Source: Capsicum annuum (Eukaryota; Streptophyta; Magnoliopsida; Solanales; Solanaceae). Taken from it: a DNA stretch of 64,000 nucleotides. Location of the stretch: contig NW_025825201.1 in assembly GCF_002878395.1 (NCBI RefSeq), forward strand, positions 351,782 through 415,781. The letters run 5' to 3'. The translations under genes were made by a program, and so were the position numbers. Below, piece by piece: positions 12,677-24,545 of this stretch (position 1 is the first letter of the stretch; every line of letters begins with the position of its first letter). The notes under the pieces were generated by a model. That model searched no databases and was not told the DNA's origin. It saw nothing but the letters and a program-made list of their open reading frames with translations.

Positions 12677-14362
12677 ATGGATGATAACAACGATACTAGA
12701 AATGAGCATGGTGAGATGATCATACAAATGGAATAAAGAATTCTTCAACTACAAGGGGAATTGTCACAAGCCCGTAACTTGTCTAATTTAACCCTCGCTT
12801 TGTATGTTCCTCTCGAACCACAAGTTGAGGGTAACATGTTGTCAAATCTAATGCCACATTCACAAGACATCCCTTACCACCACTTCCTATTTCACAACCC
12901 CCAAACAATTCAAGCCACATATACACGATGCCTAAACATAACTCACATCCACATTCTTGTCCACCGCAATGTCACACATATCCAGCTCCACTAAATGATC
13001 AAACAACATCATATAACCATAATACACTGCTAACGTTTACCACAAATATTCTGCATCCAAACAGCCATACTTTAGATCCAAGTTATGCCAAAACGACCCT
13101 ATTTACCCACCATCAATATAAATCCCAACCTCTAACAAACGCCGCCCTTATGCAATGCGTGGTTGAAAGATTGGAACAACTTGAAGGTAATAAGGGGTTG
13201 AACGGGCTAAGTTACGAAGATTTGTGCATATACCCTGATGTTGAACTGCCAGAGGGGTACAAACCTCCTAGATTTGAATTGTACAATGGGACTGGAGATT
13301 CGAAAGTCCACTTGAAATTATATTGTGACAAGTTGGTAGGAGTCGGTAAAAACGAATAGATTCTTATGAAGTTATTCATGAGTAGCCTCACTGGAGATGC
13401 CTTATCATGGTATGTCACACAAAATGCAACAAAATGGTCAAAAAGGACCGATATGGCCTCTGATTTCATAGAAAGATTTGGGTTCAATATTGAGAATACG
13501 CATAATTGGTTCTATATTCAGAAGTTAAAGAAGAAACCTACAGAATCATTTTGAGAATATGGAATGAGATGGATATGTGAAGCTTTTAAGGTGCGTCCTC
13601 CTTTAGCGGAAGGTCAAATGAAAGAATTTTTCATACGTGCCCAAGAGCCATAATATTATGAAAGAATGATTCTTCTAGAGGATCGAAATCTTGTTGACAT
13701 TATCAAATTGGGCGAGAGAATTAAAGAAGGCATTAAAAATGGCATGAGAACAATTTTGGAGGCACTGCAAGCGATAAAGACTTCACAGGCTGATGAGAAC
13801 AACATAAAGAAAGTAAATGTTGTCTCGACTATGCAAGATCCCAAAACCCTTCCAATTTACCAAACATCACTTCCTCCACTTCAATACCAAACACCCATAT
13901 ATCAAGCACCTTTATATTTATTTCCTACAAGTTCATACAATTACCCCATGTTATCTTATTATAATCCTACTAATTCTCTTCCACAACCTACGCACTTTCA
14001 AATTCCTCCAAATACCTCCCAACAATCGTTAGCTTATAAAAATCCACCAAAAACTCTACAACCCAATCAATTCATCGAATCTAGAACCAAGCATCAGAAA
14101 AATCAGTCAAGATAGTACACTTCTTTGGCCGAGCCTGTAGACCATCTTTATGAGAGATTAAGGGTTGATGGCTATATTACTCCAATTCCTGCAATTGTAA
14201 TGAATACATGTGCGAAATGGATTGATCATTCCAAAGTTTATGCTTATCATTCAGGGTGACAGGCCACACCATATAGGAATGTCATTTTTTAAAAGACAAA
14301 ATTCAAGCACTAATTGATATGAAGGTGATAAGTGTGACGGGGCCATATCTTGATGTTGATTA
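12677..14362 (+). pseudogene. gag2 of element B (second, diverged Tat-lineage gag, broken)
   Basis: It starts MDDNNDTRNEHGEM, followed by a stop and a possible coiled coil. A proline/histidine-rich part follows, then (13200-13360) LPEGYKPPRFELYNGTGDSK, and after a stop ILMKLFMSSLTGDALSWYV and MASDFIERFGFN (13366-13500). Next come KPTESF, EYGMRW, FFIRAQEP and IKLGERIKEGIK (to about 13740), a PQ-rich linker, LYERLRVDGYITPIPAI (14146) and a decayed knuckle AYHSG (14241). This is nearly the full domain order of a Solanaceae Tat/Ogre gag. Four or more in-frame stops break it, at least two at places where the family has glutamine or arginine. It is paralogous to gag1 (compare SSLTGPALMWY with SSLTGDALSWY). 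Confidence 0.75.
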
Positions 14363-14994
14363 AGCATTGACATCTATCTGACAGGAAGGAAAAGATATCA
14401 AGTCATTTCCTCCTTCCAGGCTCTCAAGCACTTGAGTTACTATAACCTTTACATATTCTTGGAACAATACGAATTTCTCTTATGTAATTTGAACTATGTT
14501 CGACCTAATTCCCGTTTAAGAGGGATACGTAGGCGCTCCTGTGGAGTTTGGTCTTATCATAATGAAATTTTCATATTCTCCTGAAGTATGTAAATGAGGA
14601 AGAATTTTTTAAAGAAATTCAAAAATTCTACGATTCTACAAGTTTAAGACGGACCAGACATGTAACTGGCCAGAATTTTTGAGAGAGTCTCAAAAATTCT
14701 ATCAATAAGCATTTCAACAAATTCAAGGCTAGAAAGATTGAGGCTATGAATTGGGAAAGAAATTTTTAAGGAATCCTCAGAAATTTCATCAAGGATTATA
14801 CTCAAGAAATTGATATAAATACAATGGATTTGAGACTGAAAAAAGGAGCCAGCGGAGACACGAATCAATCTTCCCCCTTTTTAAAACTAACAATTTCTTT
14901 TGAATACAGGAATAGAATGACGAGTACAAATCTTGAGTGTGCTATACACCATCAGAAAAAATAAGGTTAAGTATTGTCATCCTATATTCTGAGC
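14363..14994 (+). other. Start of 3' untranslated region of element B
   Basis: It contains another copy of the 'gaactatgttcgacctaatt' ... 'ggatacgtaggcgc' block (14490-14536), then self-complementary stretches such as 'cagaatttttgagagagtct' with 'caaaaattct' (14670-14700). No coding sequence. Confidence 0.55.
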
Positions 14995-16009
14995 GGGTCA
15001 AGCACTACCCTCTCTCACAAACTTTTTCAAAACTAACCATTGTTTTGAAAATTCAATCAAGTTAAGTGTATTAAGCACTACCCTCTTTCAAGAAACTAAC
15101 TAAGGCTAAGCGTTGTCCTTCAAAGTTAGTTGGGTTAAGTACTACCCGCTCTCAAGAAATCATCCAAAATAGGCCTTATTTTGGAAACTCAATGGAGTCA
15201 AGAACTACTCTATCAAAAACTCTCTAAGGCTAAGCATTGTCCTTGGAAAGTTAAGTGGGTCAAGCACTACCCTCTTTCGAGAAGTTGACTGAGGCTAAGC
15301 ACTGTCCTTGGAAAGTTAACTGGGTTAAGCACTACCCTCTTTCGAGAAGCTGACTAAGGCTAAGCATTGTTCTTGAAAGTTAGTTAGGTTAAGCACTACC
15401 CTCTCTCGATAAATCATCCGAACTAAGCATTGTTTCGGAAACTCAGTAGAGTTAAGAACTACTCTATCACAACTCTCTAAGGCTAAGCATTGTCCTTAGA
15501 AAGTTAAGTGGGTTAAGCACTACCCTCTTTTGAGAAGCTGACTAAAGCTAAACACAGTTCTTGAAAGTTAGTTGGGTTAAGCACTACCCTCTCTAGAGAA
15601 ATTATCCGAACAAAGCATTGTTTTGAAAACTAGATGGAGTTAAGCACTACTCTATCAAAAACTCTCCGAGGCTAAGCATTGTCAAGTTAAGAGGGTCAAC
15701 CACTACTCTCTTTTGAGAAGCTGACTGAGGCTAAACATAGTCCTTGAAAGTTAGTTGGGTTAAGCACTATCCTCCCTCGAGAAATTATTCGAACAAAGCA
15801 TTATTTTGAAAACTCGATGGAGTTAAGCACTACTCTATCAAAAACTCTCTAAGGATAAGCATTGTTCTTGGAAAGTTAAATGGGTTAAGCACTACCCTCT
15901 TTCGAGAAGCTGGCTAAGGCTAAGCACTATCCTTGAAAGTTAGTTGGGTTAAACACTACCCTCTCTCGGGAAATTATTTGAAGCTAAGCATTTCCCTCTG
16001 GAAGTCGAT
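14995..16009 (+). repeat. Higher-order tandem repeat: about 16 monomers of ~63 bp, three types, ~188-bp period
   Basis: Each monomer begins with a form of 'gggttaagcactaccctc'. Starts: 14995, 15066, 15132, 15195, 15257, 15322, 15386, 15449, 15510, 15574, 15637, 15693, 15757, 15820, 15882 and 15946. Type A continues 'tttcgagaagctgactaagg', type C 'tctcgagaaattatccgaac', and type D begins 'gagttaagcactactctatc'. From 15322 on the order is A-C-D repeated, with A at 15322, 15510, 15693 and 15882. Element A has no equivalent array. Tandem repeats in 3' untranslated regions are known for Tat-lineage elements and can seed satellites. Confidence 0.85.
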
Positions 16010-16330
16010 GAGGTTACTTAAAGATGAATATTATTTTCTAATTCTGAACATGCTATACACAACAGCCTCGGCGTTATTAAATGCTACTACTTTACTGGAC
16101 ATTGTGTGGATTAAGCACCACCTCTTCAAATCTATATGAACAAAGCATTGCTCTCTCATGACAGATACATTTTCTTATCACTTCTTATCCTCTTGTTATG
16201 GTTATTTTCACTATTTTTCTTAAATTTTCTATACATACAGATATATCTGTGCTAACTATTTTATCTAGTTGAGCTAAAAATGGAAGGACTAATAGGTATA
16301 AATTACCCCATCATGAGCAGCCAAGTAGCT
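16010..16330 (+). other. 3' untranslated region of element B between repeat arrays
   Basis: AT-rich, no frame or array recognised. 'acatacagatatatctgtgc' near 16234 and 'gagctaaaaatgg' near 16271 recur in element A (about 26112 and 26155), which confirms alignment of the two 3' regions. Confidence 0.5.
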
Positions 16331-16560
16331 GATCACACGATTTCACGATGCATGGAGTAGTGCAAAAGCTGATCCCACAATAAGAAGCCAAGTAGTTAAT
16401 CACACGATTTCACGATGCATCGAGAAAACCCAAGTGTTGATCCCACAATGAGAAGCAAAGGAGCTAATCACACGATTTCATGATGCATGGAGCAGTCCAA
16501 AAGATGATCCCACAATAAAAAAGCCAAACAGTCAATCACACGATTCCACGATACAACAGA
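16331..16560 (+). repeat. 67-bp tandem repeat, three units plus part (element B)
   Basis: Units start at 16331, 16398, 16466 and 16534 with 'gatcacacgatttcacgatg' or a variant, followed by 'gctgatcccacaat' and 'agaagccaa'. The same family is longer in element A (26210-26629). Confidence 0.85.
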
Positions 16561-17000
16561 CGTAGGTAACAGAGAAGGAATAACAAATAGAGACAATTTT
16601 TATTTCTATTCTCAGAGCATTACCACAGATATTCATTCTAAAACTCACTTTACCTCAATATTTTAAACTTCTCCATACATCATTGTTTCATTCTATTTCA
16701 AATTCTATTCATTACCGTCTCATTGACCCGTGATACCATTATTGACACCCCTATCCTTAATCATTTGCACTCTTTAGGAATATTATTCATTCCTAAATAT
16801 AGAAATACACACAGCCTAATTCTCGTAAAAAACAGAGATACTTAGGCGAATTAAAATAGAAGTTTTGGCCACACTAGTTTTTTAGCACCTCTTGTTGCTT
16901 TAATTTCAATGATCTTTTCTCAGTCAGACAAAATTGACTTCTACGTCAACTTTCGTTGCTTGACAATTCTTTTATCATTCTCAAGCAATGAAGGAGAAGC
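16561..17000 (+). other. 3' end of element B internal region with polypurine tract
   Basis: Non-coding. It carries a last partial copy of the 'gagatacttaggcg' block (near 16825). Just before LTR2 is the purine-rich 'aatgaaggagaagc' (16987-17000), the place of the polypurine tract that primes plus-strand synthesis. Element A has 'aacgaagaggcagc' at the same place (27237-27250). Confidence 0.6.
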
Positions 17001-17599
17001 TGTTGACACCCAATTTTGACCTCCCGATATTAGTTTTAGGCTGCTATTTTTACCAAATTATTTAATTTTAATTATCAATATTTTTAGAAATCATTTTTTA
17101 TATTAAATACGTACTGATGTATGCATTCATAACTAAGAAAAATGTATAAATTATTTTATTATCTTTTAGTGTCATTTTATAATTTTTAAATACGATATTT
17201 TATGTAATTTTATTAAATTATTTTTTCACATAATTGTGCACACTTACATATTTTTTTTAAATACATTGTCTAGTTTTTCATTATTTAATACTTTTTATTT
17301 ATATTAGTATTTTTATTTATTATTATTAACATCGTTATTATATATGTTCTTATTTATTATTTAATTATTATTATTATTATTATTATTATATATTATTATC
17401 TCTACTTTAATTTAAATAACAGCCTATTTTTTAAATCAATTTGTCTAATTTATTTATCTTATAGCTTAATTTTTACCTTATCTATTATAAATCTAGCCAA
17501 TTTACATTTTATTCATGTCAATTTTAGCAATATGTACGTCAATTTTAGCCTAATCAATTATGATCCTAGTCAGATTTTTAATTCCACATAATCTTAAAT

Positions 17600-18110
17600 G
17601 CCAGCCGTTGATCAAGATTGCTCTAACGATTAAGATTAAATCCCATTTATCTTTCTTTTATACAACCAAAACTAAACCTAACCCTAATTTTTCATTCCCA
17701 TCAGCCTCTACTTCCCTCTCTCATCCACCTCTCTCTCCCTCTCTCCACAAACCTCTCTCTCTTCTCCCTCTAGAAAAATCAGCCCCAACGCCGTTGAACA
17801 ACAGCCAGCAACCAGAACTCTCTAGAGCCGTCCCTCCTTTCACCATTAACACCACCAAGAGACACGACTACCTCAACCACCGGAGAAAGTTTTATCTCCG
17901 ACAAAATAGCAACGACCAGCGATGACAGCTCCCTCCCTCGCATTTCGTTGTCCTCCAGCGACGCTCAAACATCACCATGAGACCCTCCTTCTCTCCAACC
18001 TCCTCCGTAAAACAACCATCGCCGCCCCAGGTTATCTCCATCATCTACCCGCCACCAACCTTCTCTGCACCGCTGACCCATTTTCAAAAAAAAATGGGCT
18101 CTCAATAACC
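17600..18110 (+). promoter_or_regulatory. Telo-box-like motif and CT-rich pocket in LTR2
   Basis: 'taaacctaaccctaat' (17673-17688) follows 'ttttatacaacc'. CT-rich sequence and GC-rich sequence to about 18060 come next, ending near a splice-donor-like 'caggttatctcc' (18029). Same layout as in LTR1. Confidence 0.45.
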
Positions 18111-19062
18111 CATCCTAAAGTTGGTTTACATGTTGAAGTTGTATTTCTGATTAATCCTATCCTCTTCTTTTTTTTTTCTTTAACAAAGTTTAAGGTTTAA
18201 AACTGACGGAGTCCGATTGATGTTTTGGTGCGATTCTTTATAAGTCGTTATTGACTACTTGTTTAGATTGTCATGTGTGATAAACCCCAATTTCTATCAA
18301 TTGTGGCATTAGAAACAATTTAGCATATACTTATGTCTTGCTACTTCATCATAATTCCTACATAGTGAGATGGTCTGTTGACGTGTTGATGTGAATTGGG
18401 TTATTGTTGAAGGGATAATTACATGACTGATTTTTACGTTGCCTTACACTGACACATTATTATTCTCTCATATTTGGTTGATGAGATTTCATGCCATAAA
18501 TAGATGTTTCACTAATTGAAGATTCTCTTATTTGGTATGATGTTAATTGATTCAATTTTCTTGATAAAATTGAGACAACTTTTTCTTCCTTTTTAGTCAT
18601 TTTTAGTAAATATTACTTGAATTTCTATAACTTGTATGTGAATGAGAATATGTTTATCGATTGGTTTGTTGTATTTATTTATTTTTAAACAAAATAATGG
18701 CATCATGGTTACATATTTATGGCAGAAATTTTCTGTGTGAGCTTTTTGATTTTTCTTTACATATACTTGACAGATTGTGTGTATACATTTATGGTAACTT
18801 AACATATTTTGTTCCTCTTGAGGATTCAATTCACGGATTTGAATTTTTCTTGAATATTCTTTTACCTCTTTTACTTTTTCCTTTGATTGATTGGATCACT
18901 TATTTAAAGGAAAAAGTTTTCTTAACCAACCAATTAGCATATTTCTCGCCCACTCAATTGATTAACTTACAGAAAAATTTTATAGAATATTTTATTTTCC
19001 TTTCATACCGACACTGTTGATTTATTACCAATTCCTTACCTTTTACTTATCTACTCTCCCAC

Positions 19063-19070
19063 TATATAAA
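19063..19070 (+). promoter_or_regulatory. TATA box in LTR2
   Basis: tatataaa within 'ctcccactatataaacaact', followed by a CT-rich start-site-like stretch 'cttctttttc'. Confidence 0.55.
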
Positions 19071-21634
19071 CAACTCTTCTTTTTCATTAACGGACAAGTT
19101 CCACAATCATTACTCTCCTAACAAAAATCATTGGTTATTTTAATACAAAAGAAATTAGATATTCTTCTTTGGTTTTCTGGGAGGCTTAGTGGGGTTCCCG
19201 CATAGTATTATCACAAATGTTCATCTTTATTATTTCTATTATTTCTTATTGTTGCTCACCTGTAAGTACCTAAAATGATGCAATTTAATTATCTATTTAC
19301 TCATTGGATGCTTTAACGTGTTTGAAATTATTTTCACAAGAACTCTTCTGTGGTACTTATCATGTAATTGTTTGATCATTTGTGTATAAAATTAATCCAT
19401 GGTATCTTTGTTTGCCTCTGTGTTTGCCATGTTGTTGCTTTACGTTTGACAAGTTATGATTATTAAAGGTTCGTCAGAACTTGGAAGGGGCCGTTTACTT
19501 CAACTTCATCTCTTTCCTAGCTTCATAGTTTCTTATTTGTTCAATTATATTGTATAAACATTGTTCTTATTGTATGCATAATATTTGGGGACTGCTTCAG
19601 GGGGTGGGGATGTACGTGCTCTATGAATAGTGTAGATAGGGACAAAATTAGGTTTTATGTGTGTTACATGCTACATGAATCATATAGAAGACTATTTAAC
19701 TAATTTATTTCAAATATTACTTAAGATTCTCTTAATACTCGACACATTAAAATAAAATATAAGCATTCTACACTTTAGACGTATTCACATTGATGTTCGG
19801 GCATGACCATATTTTTGTACGTTAGCCTACATTAAATTTCTGCATGTTAAAAACTATAACTTACTAAGCAACATTACATGTTTGGTATGTGGGCATAATT
19901 TTGGTATATTAAAACGAATTTGAGCATGTCATGTCTTCTAGCAAGTCTAACATTAAAATAATCTGGTCAACATATTTTTAACATGTTAATAAACTTTTAT
20001 TATGTTAAAAAATTTATTTAAACATGTTTTAGCACATTCACATTAACGTCCTGCATGCCCCCATTTGTTTATTCACTTTCTACATTAAAAAATACAATTT
20101 TGGTATAATAAATCAATCTCAACATGTTAGTGGAATTTTCAGCACCATAAATTGATTTTTGGTATGTTAGACTTAATTCCTGGTATATTAAATCAAATTG
20201 TAGCATCATTAAAACACACTCTCTGCACATTTTAGATATTTCCTGGACATTCATAACATCTTTCCTACACATTTTAATATATTTCTTGCATATTATAAAA
20301 TTTTCTGCATATTAAACCTGTTACTGCATATTTGAAATAATTTCATCACTGCCAAAACCTGTTTTTGCATCTTTACATAATTTCAGCATTGCTAGAACCT
20401 ATTTCTGCACAATTTCTGCGTATTAAAACTATTTTCAGCATGTTAGTATTGAAACTTAGATATGTTTACATTAATTCCTGCACTATTAAAATATCTTAGC
20501 ATGTTAAACACTAGGCATTTTAATGCATTTCAATAGTTTTGTTTCTTAGTTTATGACATTTGGTCCACATTTACTACACTTTAGACACCCTTTTCCCACA
20601 ATTTGACGATGTACTGTTTCACACATGAATCACAGTTGTCTTTTTCACACTATCAATTGTTTAACACTTAGATTTCATGTCTATAGTTTAATAATGTCAA
20701 AATAAGATAATTATTTGTCTATGCATGTTAATCACATTAACGAACGTTAATTAACCAAGAGGCTAACTTAGAATAATTATGTGCTACTTGCGGTCCAACG
20801 TGTTACGCGCTTAGAGTCCTAGGCAGCATAGTTTTCTTTTTGTCTAAAACACAAATTCAAAAATAGTAAAGTCCAATGCCTCTTGAACGATAGGTGGGAC
20901 GTTAAGTATTACTAAAAACGTTAGTTTTATCCTTGTCATAGAATTTCCTTAGACTTGACATCCAGCCTAGATAGGTTGGGACAGGTAGTCATTCAGAAAT
21001 GATTATCCCAATAAAATATTAACTGTGAGGCTAATGACATTATTAATTGTCTAAGAGTTCGACCCTTTGGTCGGATGATGATTAACAAGTTGGGTTTCTA
21101 ATCCGAATAAAACCAAAATATTTCTTTGTTTGACTTGGACGATTTCTTTTTGACTTTTTATTTACTTTTCATGTTTATTTGGGGTAGTTAGTTTATCACA
21201 TAAGCAATCCTTGTTATAATTGTTTTCCTTCCTTCTTCTTGCTTATCTTAATATATGTTTTATCACTTAGATAATTAATAATTAGAAATTTCTCATTAAT
21301 TATTTCATCACCTAGTCAAACATCAAATTAATAATAAAAAAAGAGACCTCATTTGATCACATAGAATCCCCACGTAAAGTATGAATTCAGTCGAGAACCA
21401 CCTTTGTCGACCTCGAAAGGTGTCTGACACCTTCCTTTCGAGGTAATTTGAACCGTTACCCGAACTCTGGTAAACTAAGACAAAACAACAAAAATAGGTT
21501 CGTCGTTGCCTCGACCGGTGCCCTAACGCACCTTAATTCGTTAGGTGGTGACTCTTCACACCCCACCTTCAAACATTCCAAAAAGAGTTTGTCACGTCGA
21601 ATCCCGCTTTCTGTGAGGAAAATGAGGTGCGACA

Positions 21635-21639
21635 ATTAC
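21635..21639 (+). repeat. Right target-site duplication of element B (ATTAC)
   Basis: It directly follows the LTR2 end (gcgaca). The next bases 'tgctttatataactggcatt' continue the leader left off at 4388 and align with 'ttcttttataattggtattc' in the B leader (9452). Confidence 0.65.
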
Positions 21640-22521
21640 TGCTTTATATAACTGGCATTCTGCTCATACTTTTCTCTACTTGAAACCTCATTTATTTTCT
21701 TTTTACGAACGGTTACGTGGTTACACGGATATTTTTTCCAAAAACAACCTTTGGGAAATGCTTTGTGGATTGATCGATCAGCGGTACATCGACAGTCACA
21801 AGCTTTCCTACTTTTTAGTTGTCGACTTGAGGGAACCATGTCACAAACCCACTCTTGTACTTTATATCTTTGTTACACATTTCTTTTATTAAGGAATATA
21901 CATCCCATTCAACGTAGGATGCCTTGGCACCCTTGAAGCGTTGAATGTTAGTCTCATTCAAAGCCCAAAGAGGTTCATGACCTCAAAAGGACTCATAATT
22001 ACTTGCTATGTGTTGCATTTCTATGTATGTATTGACATGCGCCTATCTTGTTGTTTCCACTCTTGCCCCAGTCACTCTTTATATTTAGTGTTCCTCACTT
22101 TAGAGCTTATAACCTTAAAATTCTTGTCATGCTAGGTCCCTAACAAACACTCTTAGGGTCTATGAAAAACTTCCTTCAATTATCCTCTAGGCTCATCCGT
22201 TAGCATATCAATCATCTCTAGGCTAAACTTTTTCTTTAGTCTCATCCATAATCTTATAGTACAACTTATCATTTTAGGATATTCTTCTCTTACTACTTTC
22301 AATGCTTACATACAATGTCCCACGTGATCCTTTTGATACTATTATACTCATTATGTACTCTAGCTTTCGCAGCCTCTAAGTTACATAGGGCTCTCATAAC
22401 GTCTATTTACTCCAAATGAGCATAACTCATGAGTATAATATTTATCCTAGACTCCCGAGCATGCTCTTTGTTCCTAATTATAAATCCTTTCTTCTAAGGT
22501 TAACTTAAGTTGAACATCAGA
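21640..22521 (+). other. Remainder of leader of element A
   Basis: Collinear with 9452-10358 of element B. Non-coding, CT-rich, ending just before the gag1 start. The open frames here (for example 21680-21892) do not correspond to frames in the B leader. Confidence 0.6.
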
Positions 22522-23766
22522 AATGGCCAGTCAAGCAAGGCTTATCAATGTTGCCACCAGCTAAGCTGAGCACGAAAGTTTGGGTTTGCATCAAAATAGA
22601 GCTATTTTGAGCATCAAAAGGTTAGGAAGAAGAATAGAGAAATTTAGAGCGATAATGATTGATATTTGAGATTCGATTGAGATACCACCAGAGTCGCAAT
22701 CTGAAGCAGAATTCAACCCTCTAATTCATACCACAGAGTCTCCTATATTGACAACTTCGCCTATGCTTAATTGTGATACACATATGTCCCCAAGTCAGTT
22801 TTCACTTGCATTGCTAAAATCACTTATTGAGTTGACAAATACAAGTAAGGACAAAGAGAAAGAAGGACAAGTTCCTAACCATGAGGCAGGATCATCTCAA
22901 CAACCCTAAATGAATGAGTCATCCAAATTAAGGAAAGAAGACAAGGATAGAATCGAGGGCCTGAACTTTCCATTATATGATGGTTTGGGAAACCCTCATT
23001 CCCATTTGAAGGAGTACCTTGACAAGCTATTGGTTATAGGAAAAAGTGATAGCCTAAAGACGAAACTCTTTGTTAGTTCACTTAAGGGTCCAGCATTGAT
23101 GTGGTACGCCAAAAATGACACTAGCAAATAGGTATTTTGGAATAATTTGGCGAGCGACTTTATGAGGAGATTTGATAATAAGCTTAAGAGGAAGCTCGTA
23201 GTCGAGACTGATTTGGTGGAGTCACAGTTTGGCGATAAGAGAAAGACAATCATCGACAAGACATCCAAACCACTGAAGGCTAGAGTAAGCATACCCCATC
23301 CCCAACCGATATGGTACCCAGCTCAAAAAATCATTCCAGCATTCAATTATGTCCAAGCCTATTATCCCCAATCCTTCACAAGACTTCCCCCTCAAATTGT
23401 TTGGTACCCACATTCATTTATTGCTCCAACATCAAACTATATTCCAATTTTTTATCAAAATCCTCCAACAAACCAGCGATCCACCCGATCCACCAGACCT
23501 TAATGTAACATTCAAAAAAATCCACCAAGATAATACACCTCTTTGGTTAAGCCCATAAATTAAGGATGGTTGGCTTTATCAATCCTATTCCCACAATCTT
23601 TATGAACACATGTGCACCATGGCTTAATTGTTCTAAATGTTGTACTTATTATTCAGGGATGAAAGGGCACACCACAGAAGAGTGTCGAACATTAAAAGAA
23701 AAAATTCAAGCACAGATTGACGACAAATTGATAAGTGTGATGAAGCCGAATTGTGATGATGAATGA
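22522..23766 (+). pseudogene. gag1 of element A (Tat-lineage gag, broken)
   Basis: The start MASQARLINVATS is followed by a stop, and the frame then resumes. 22910-23131 and 23147-23503 carry LNFPLYDGLGNPHSHLKEYL, LFVSSLKGPALMWYAKNDTS and LASDFMRRFDNKLKRK, then a proline-rich linker. 23566-23766 has a well kept knuckle: CCTYYSGMKGHTTEEC, followed by LKEKIQAQIDDKLISVM and a stop. The CxYHSGxxGHxxxxC type is usual for this lineage. Several stops disrupt it. It corresponds one to one with gag1 of B, including the shortened middle part. Confidence 0.7.
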
Positions 23767-24545
23767 TTTACTAGTCTTGACTTTCAAATGTTCTACATTG
23801 GTGTAGAGGATATTATGTTGATTCTCCGCTCTAGACTTTCAACATTTAAAATTCCTTCAAGTTTTACATTCTGCAGTTTCCTTTTTTTAAGTCTTCCTTG
23901 CTTATGTAATTTGAACTACGATCAACCTGATTTTCTTGTGGATACGTAGGTGCTCATTTGATGAGTTCCGTATCTCCATAATAAAACTTTCTTTTCCCCT
24001 GCTTTATCATTTTTCTGTATAGAGTTGGGTGAATTAACAATATGATGTGAATTAACAAATCTGATTTCCAACAAAAGTCAACCTTGTTCATTTTCTATAT
24101 CTCTTACCTTCTTTACAATCACAATTGCAAAATCTATATCATATCCTGTCACTTTACTATTTCATGCGTCAGGCGCTTAAATCTTTACTCCTATATCACT
24201 TATTAAATCTTAGACTTCTTCCTTGAATACCTTTTATTTTATATTTATTATCTTTCAAACTTATGTGTTATATAGTAATTTTGTGTGCCTTACATATCTT
24301 ATTTTAAGGTTGTCTAGCATTTGAACATCGAACTCAAGTAACAATCTGCAACATGAAAAATATGTTCAATATCTGAAAAGTTTTCAGTCCTCCTTCTCAT
24401 CGCCCAAGGAAAAAACACTATAAGTCCTTATCCTCACCTTACCCACACCCCTTCTCAGCAATTCTCTTTTGCACATAACACTTCTGAAAGGGAAAGGATC
24501 AAATCAAATGAACGTTGTCAAAGGCTTTGTGACATAGAAAGAAAG
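23767..24545 (+). other. Spacer between gag1 and gag2 of element A
   Basis: It carries one 'tgaactacgatcaacctgat' ... 'ggatacgtaggtgc' block (23911-23954). Compared with B (11603-12676), a few hundred bases including the second such block are absent. No coding sequence. Confidence 0.6.

Larger units (their letters stand above)
4389..21634 (+). mobile_element. Element B: Tat-like element nested in element A, two gag regions, no pol
   Basis: B has LTR1 (4389-9081), an internal region (9082-17000) and LTR2 (17001-21634), 17.2 kb in all, more than half of it LTR. The PBS is at 9085. The internal part holds a long leader, gag1 (10359-11602), a spacer, gag2 (12677-14362), then a 3' region with two kinds of tandem repeat and a purine-rich tract before LTR2. 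I see no protease, reverse transcriptase, RNase H or integrase motif in any frame. In stretches compared by eye, roughly nine of ten bases agree between the two LTRs, so the insertion is not recent. It probably relied on proteins supplied by a complete relative. Confidence 0.75.
17001..21634 (+). mobile_element. LTR2: 3' LTR of element B (4.6 kb)
   Basis: It starts TGTTGACACCCAATTTTGAC and ends aggtgcgaca. It is collinear with LTR1 over its whole length, with substitutions and small indels. Layout: ATT repeats (17310-17395), telo-box-like motif and CT-rich pocket (17600-18110), TATA box (19063), gcatgtta repeat zone (19730-20530) and conserved end. The hydrophobic open frame at 18697-19017 has a counterpart in LTR1 (6112-6432), but its differences are mostly amino-acid changing, so it is not treated as a gene. 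Confidence 0.85.

Noticed and set aside
14995..16560. CRISPR-like regular repeats
   Set aside because: Units are contiguous without spacers and lie in a plant retrotransposon.
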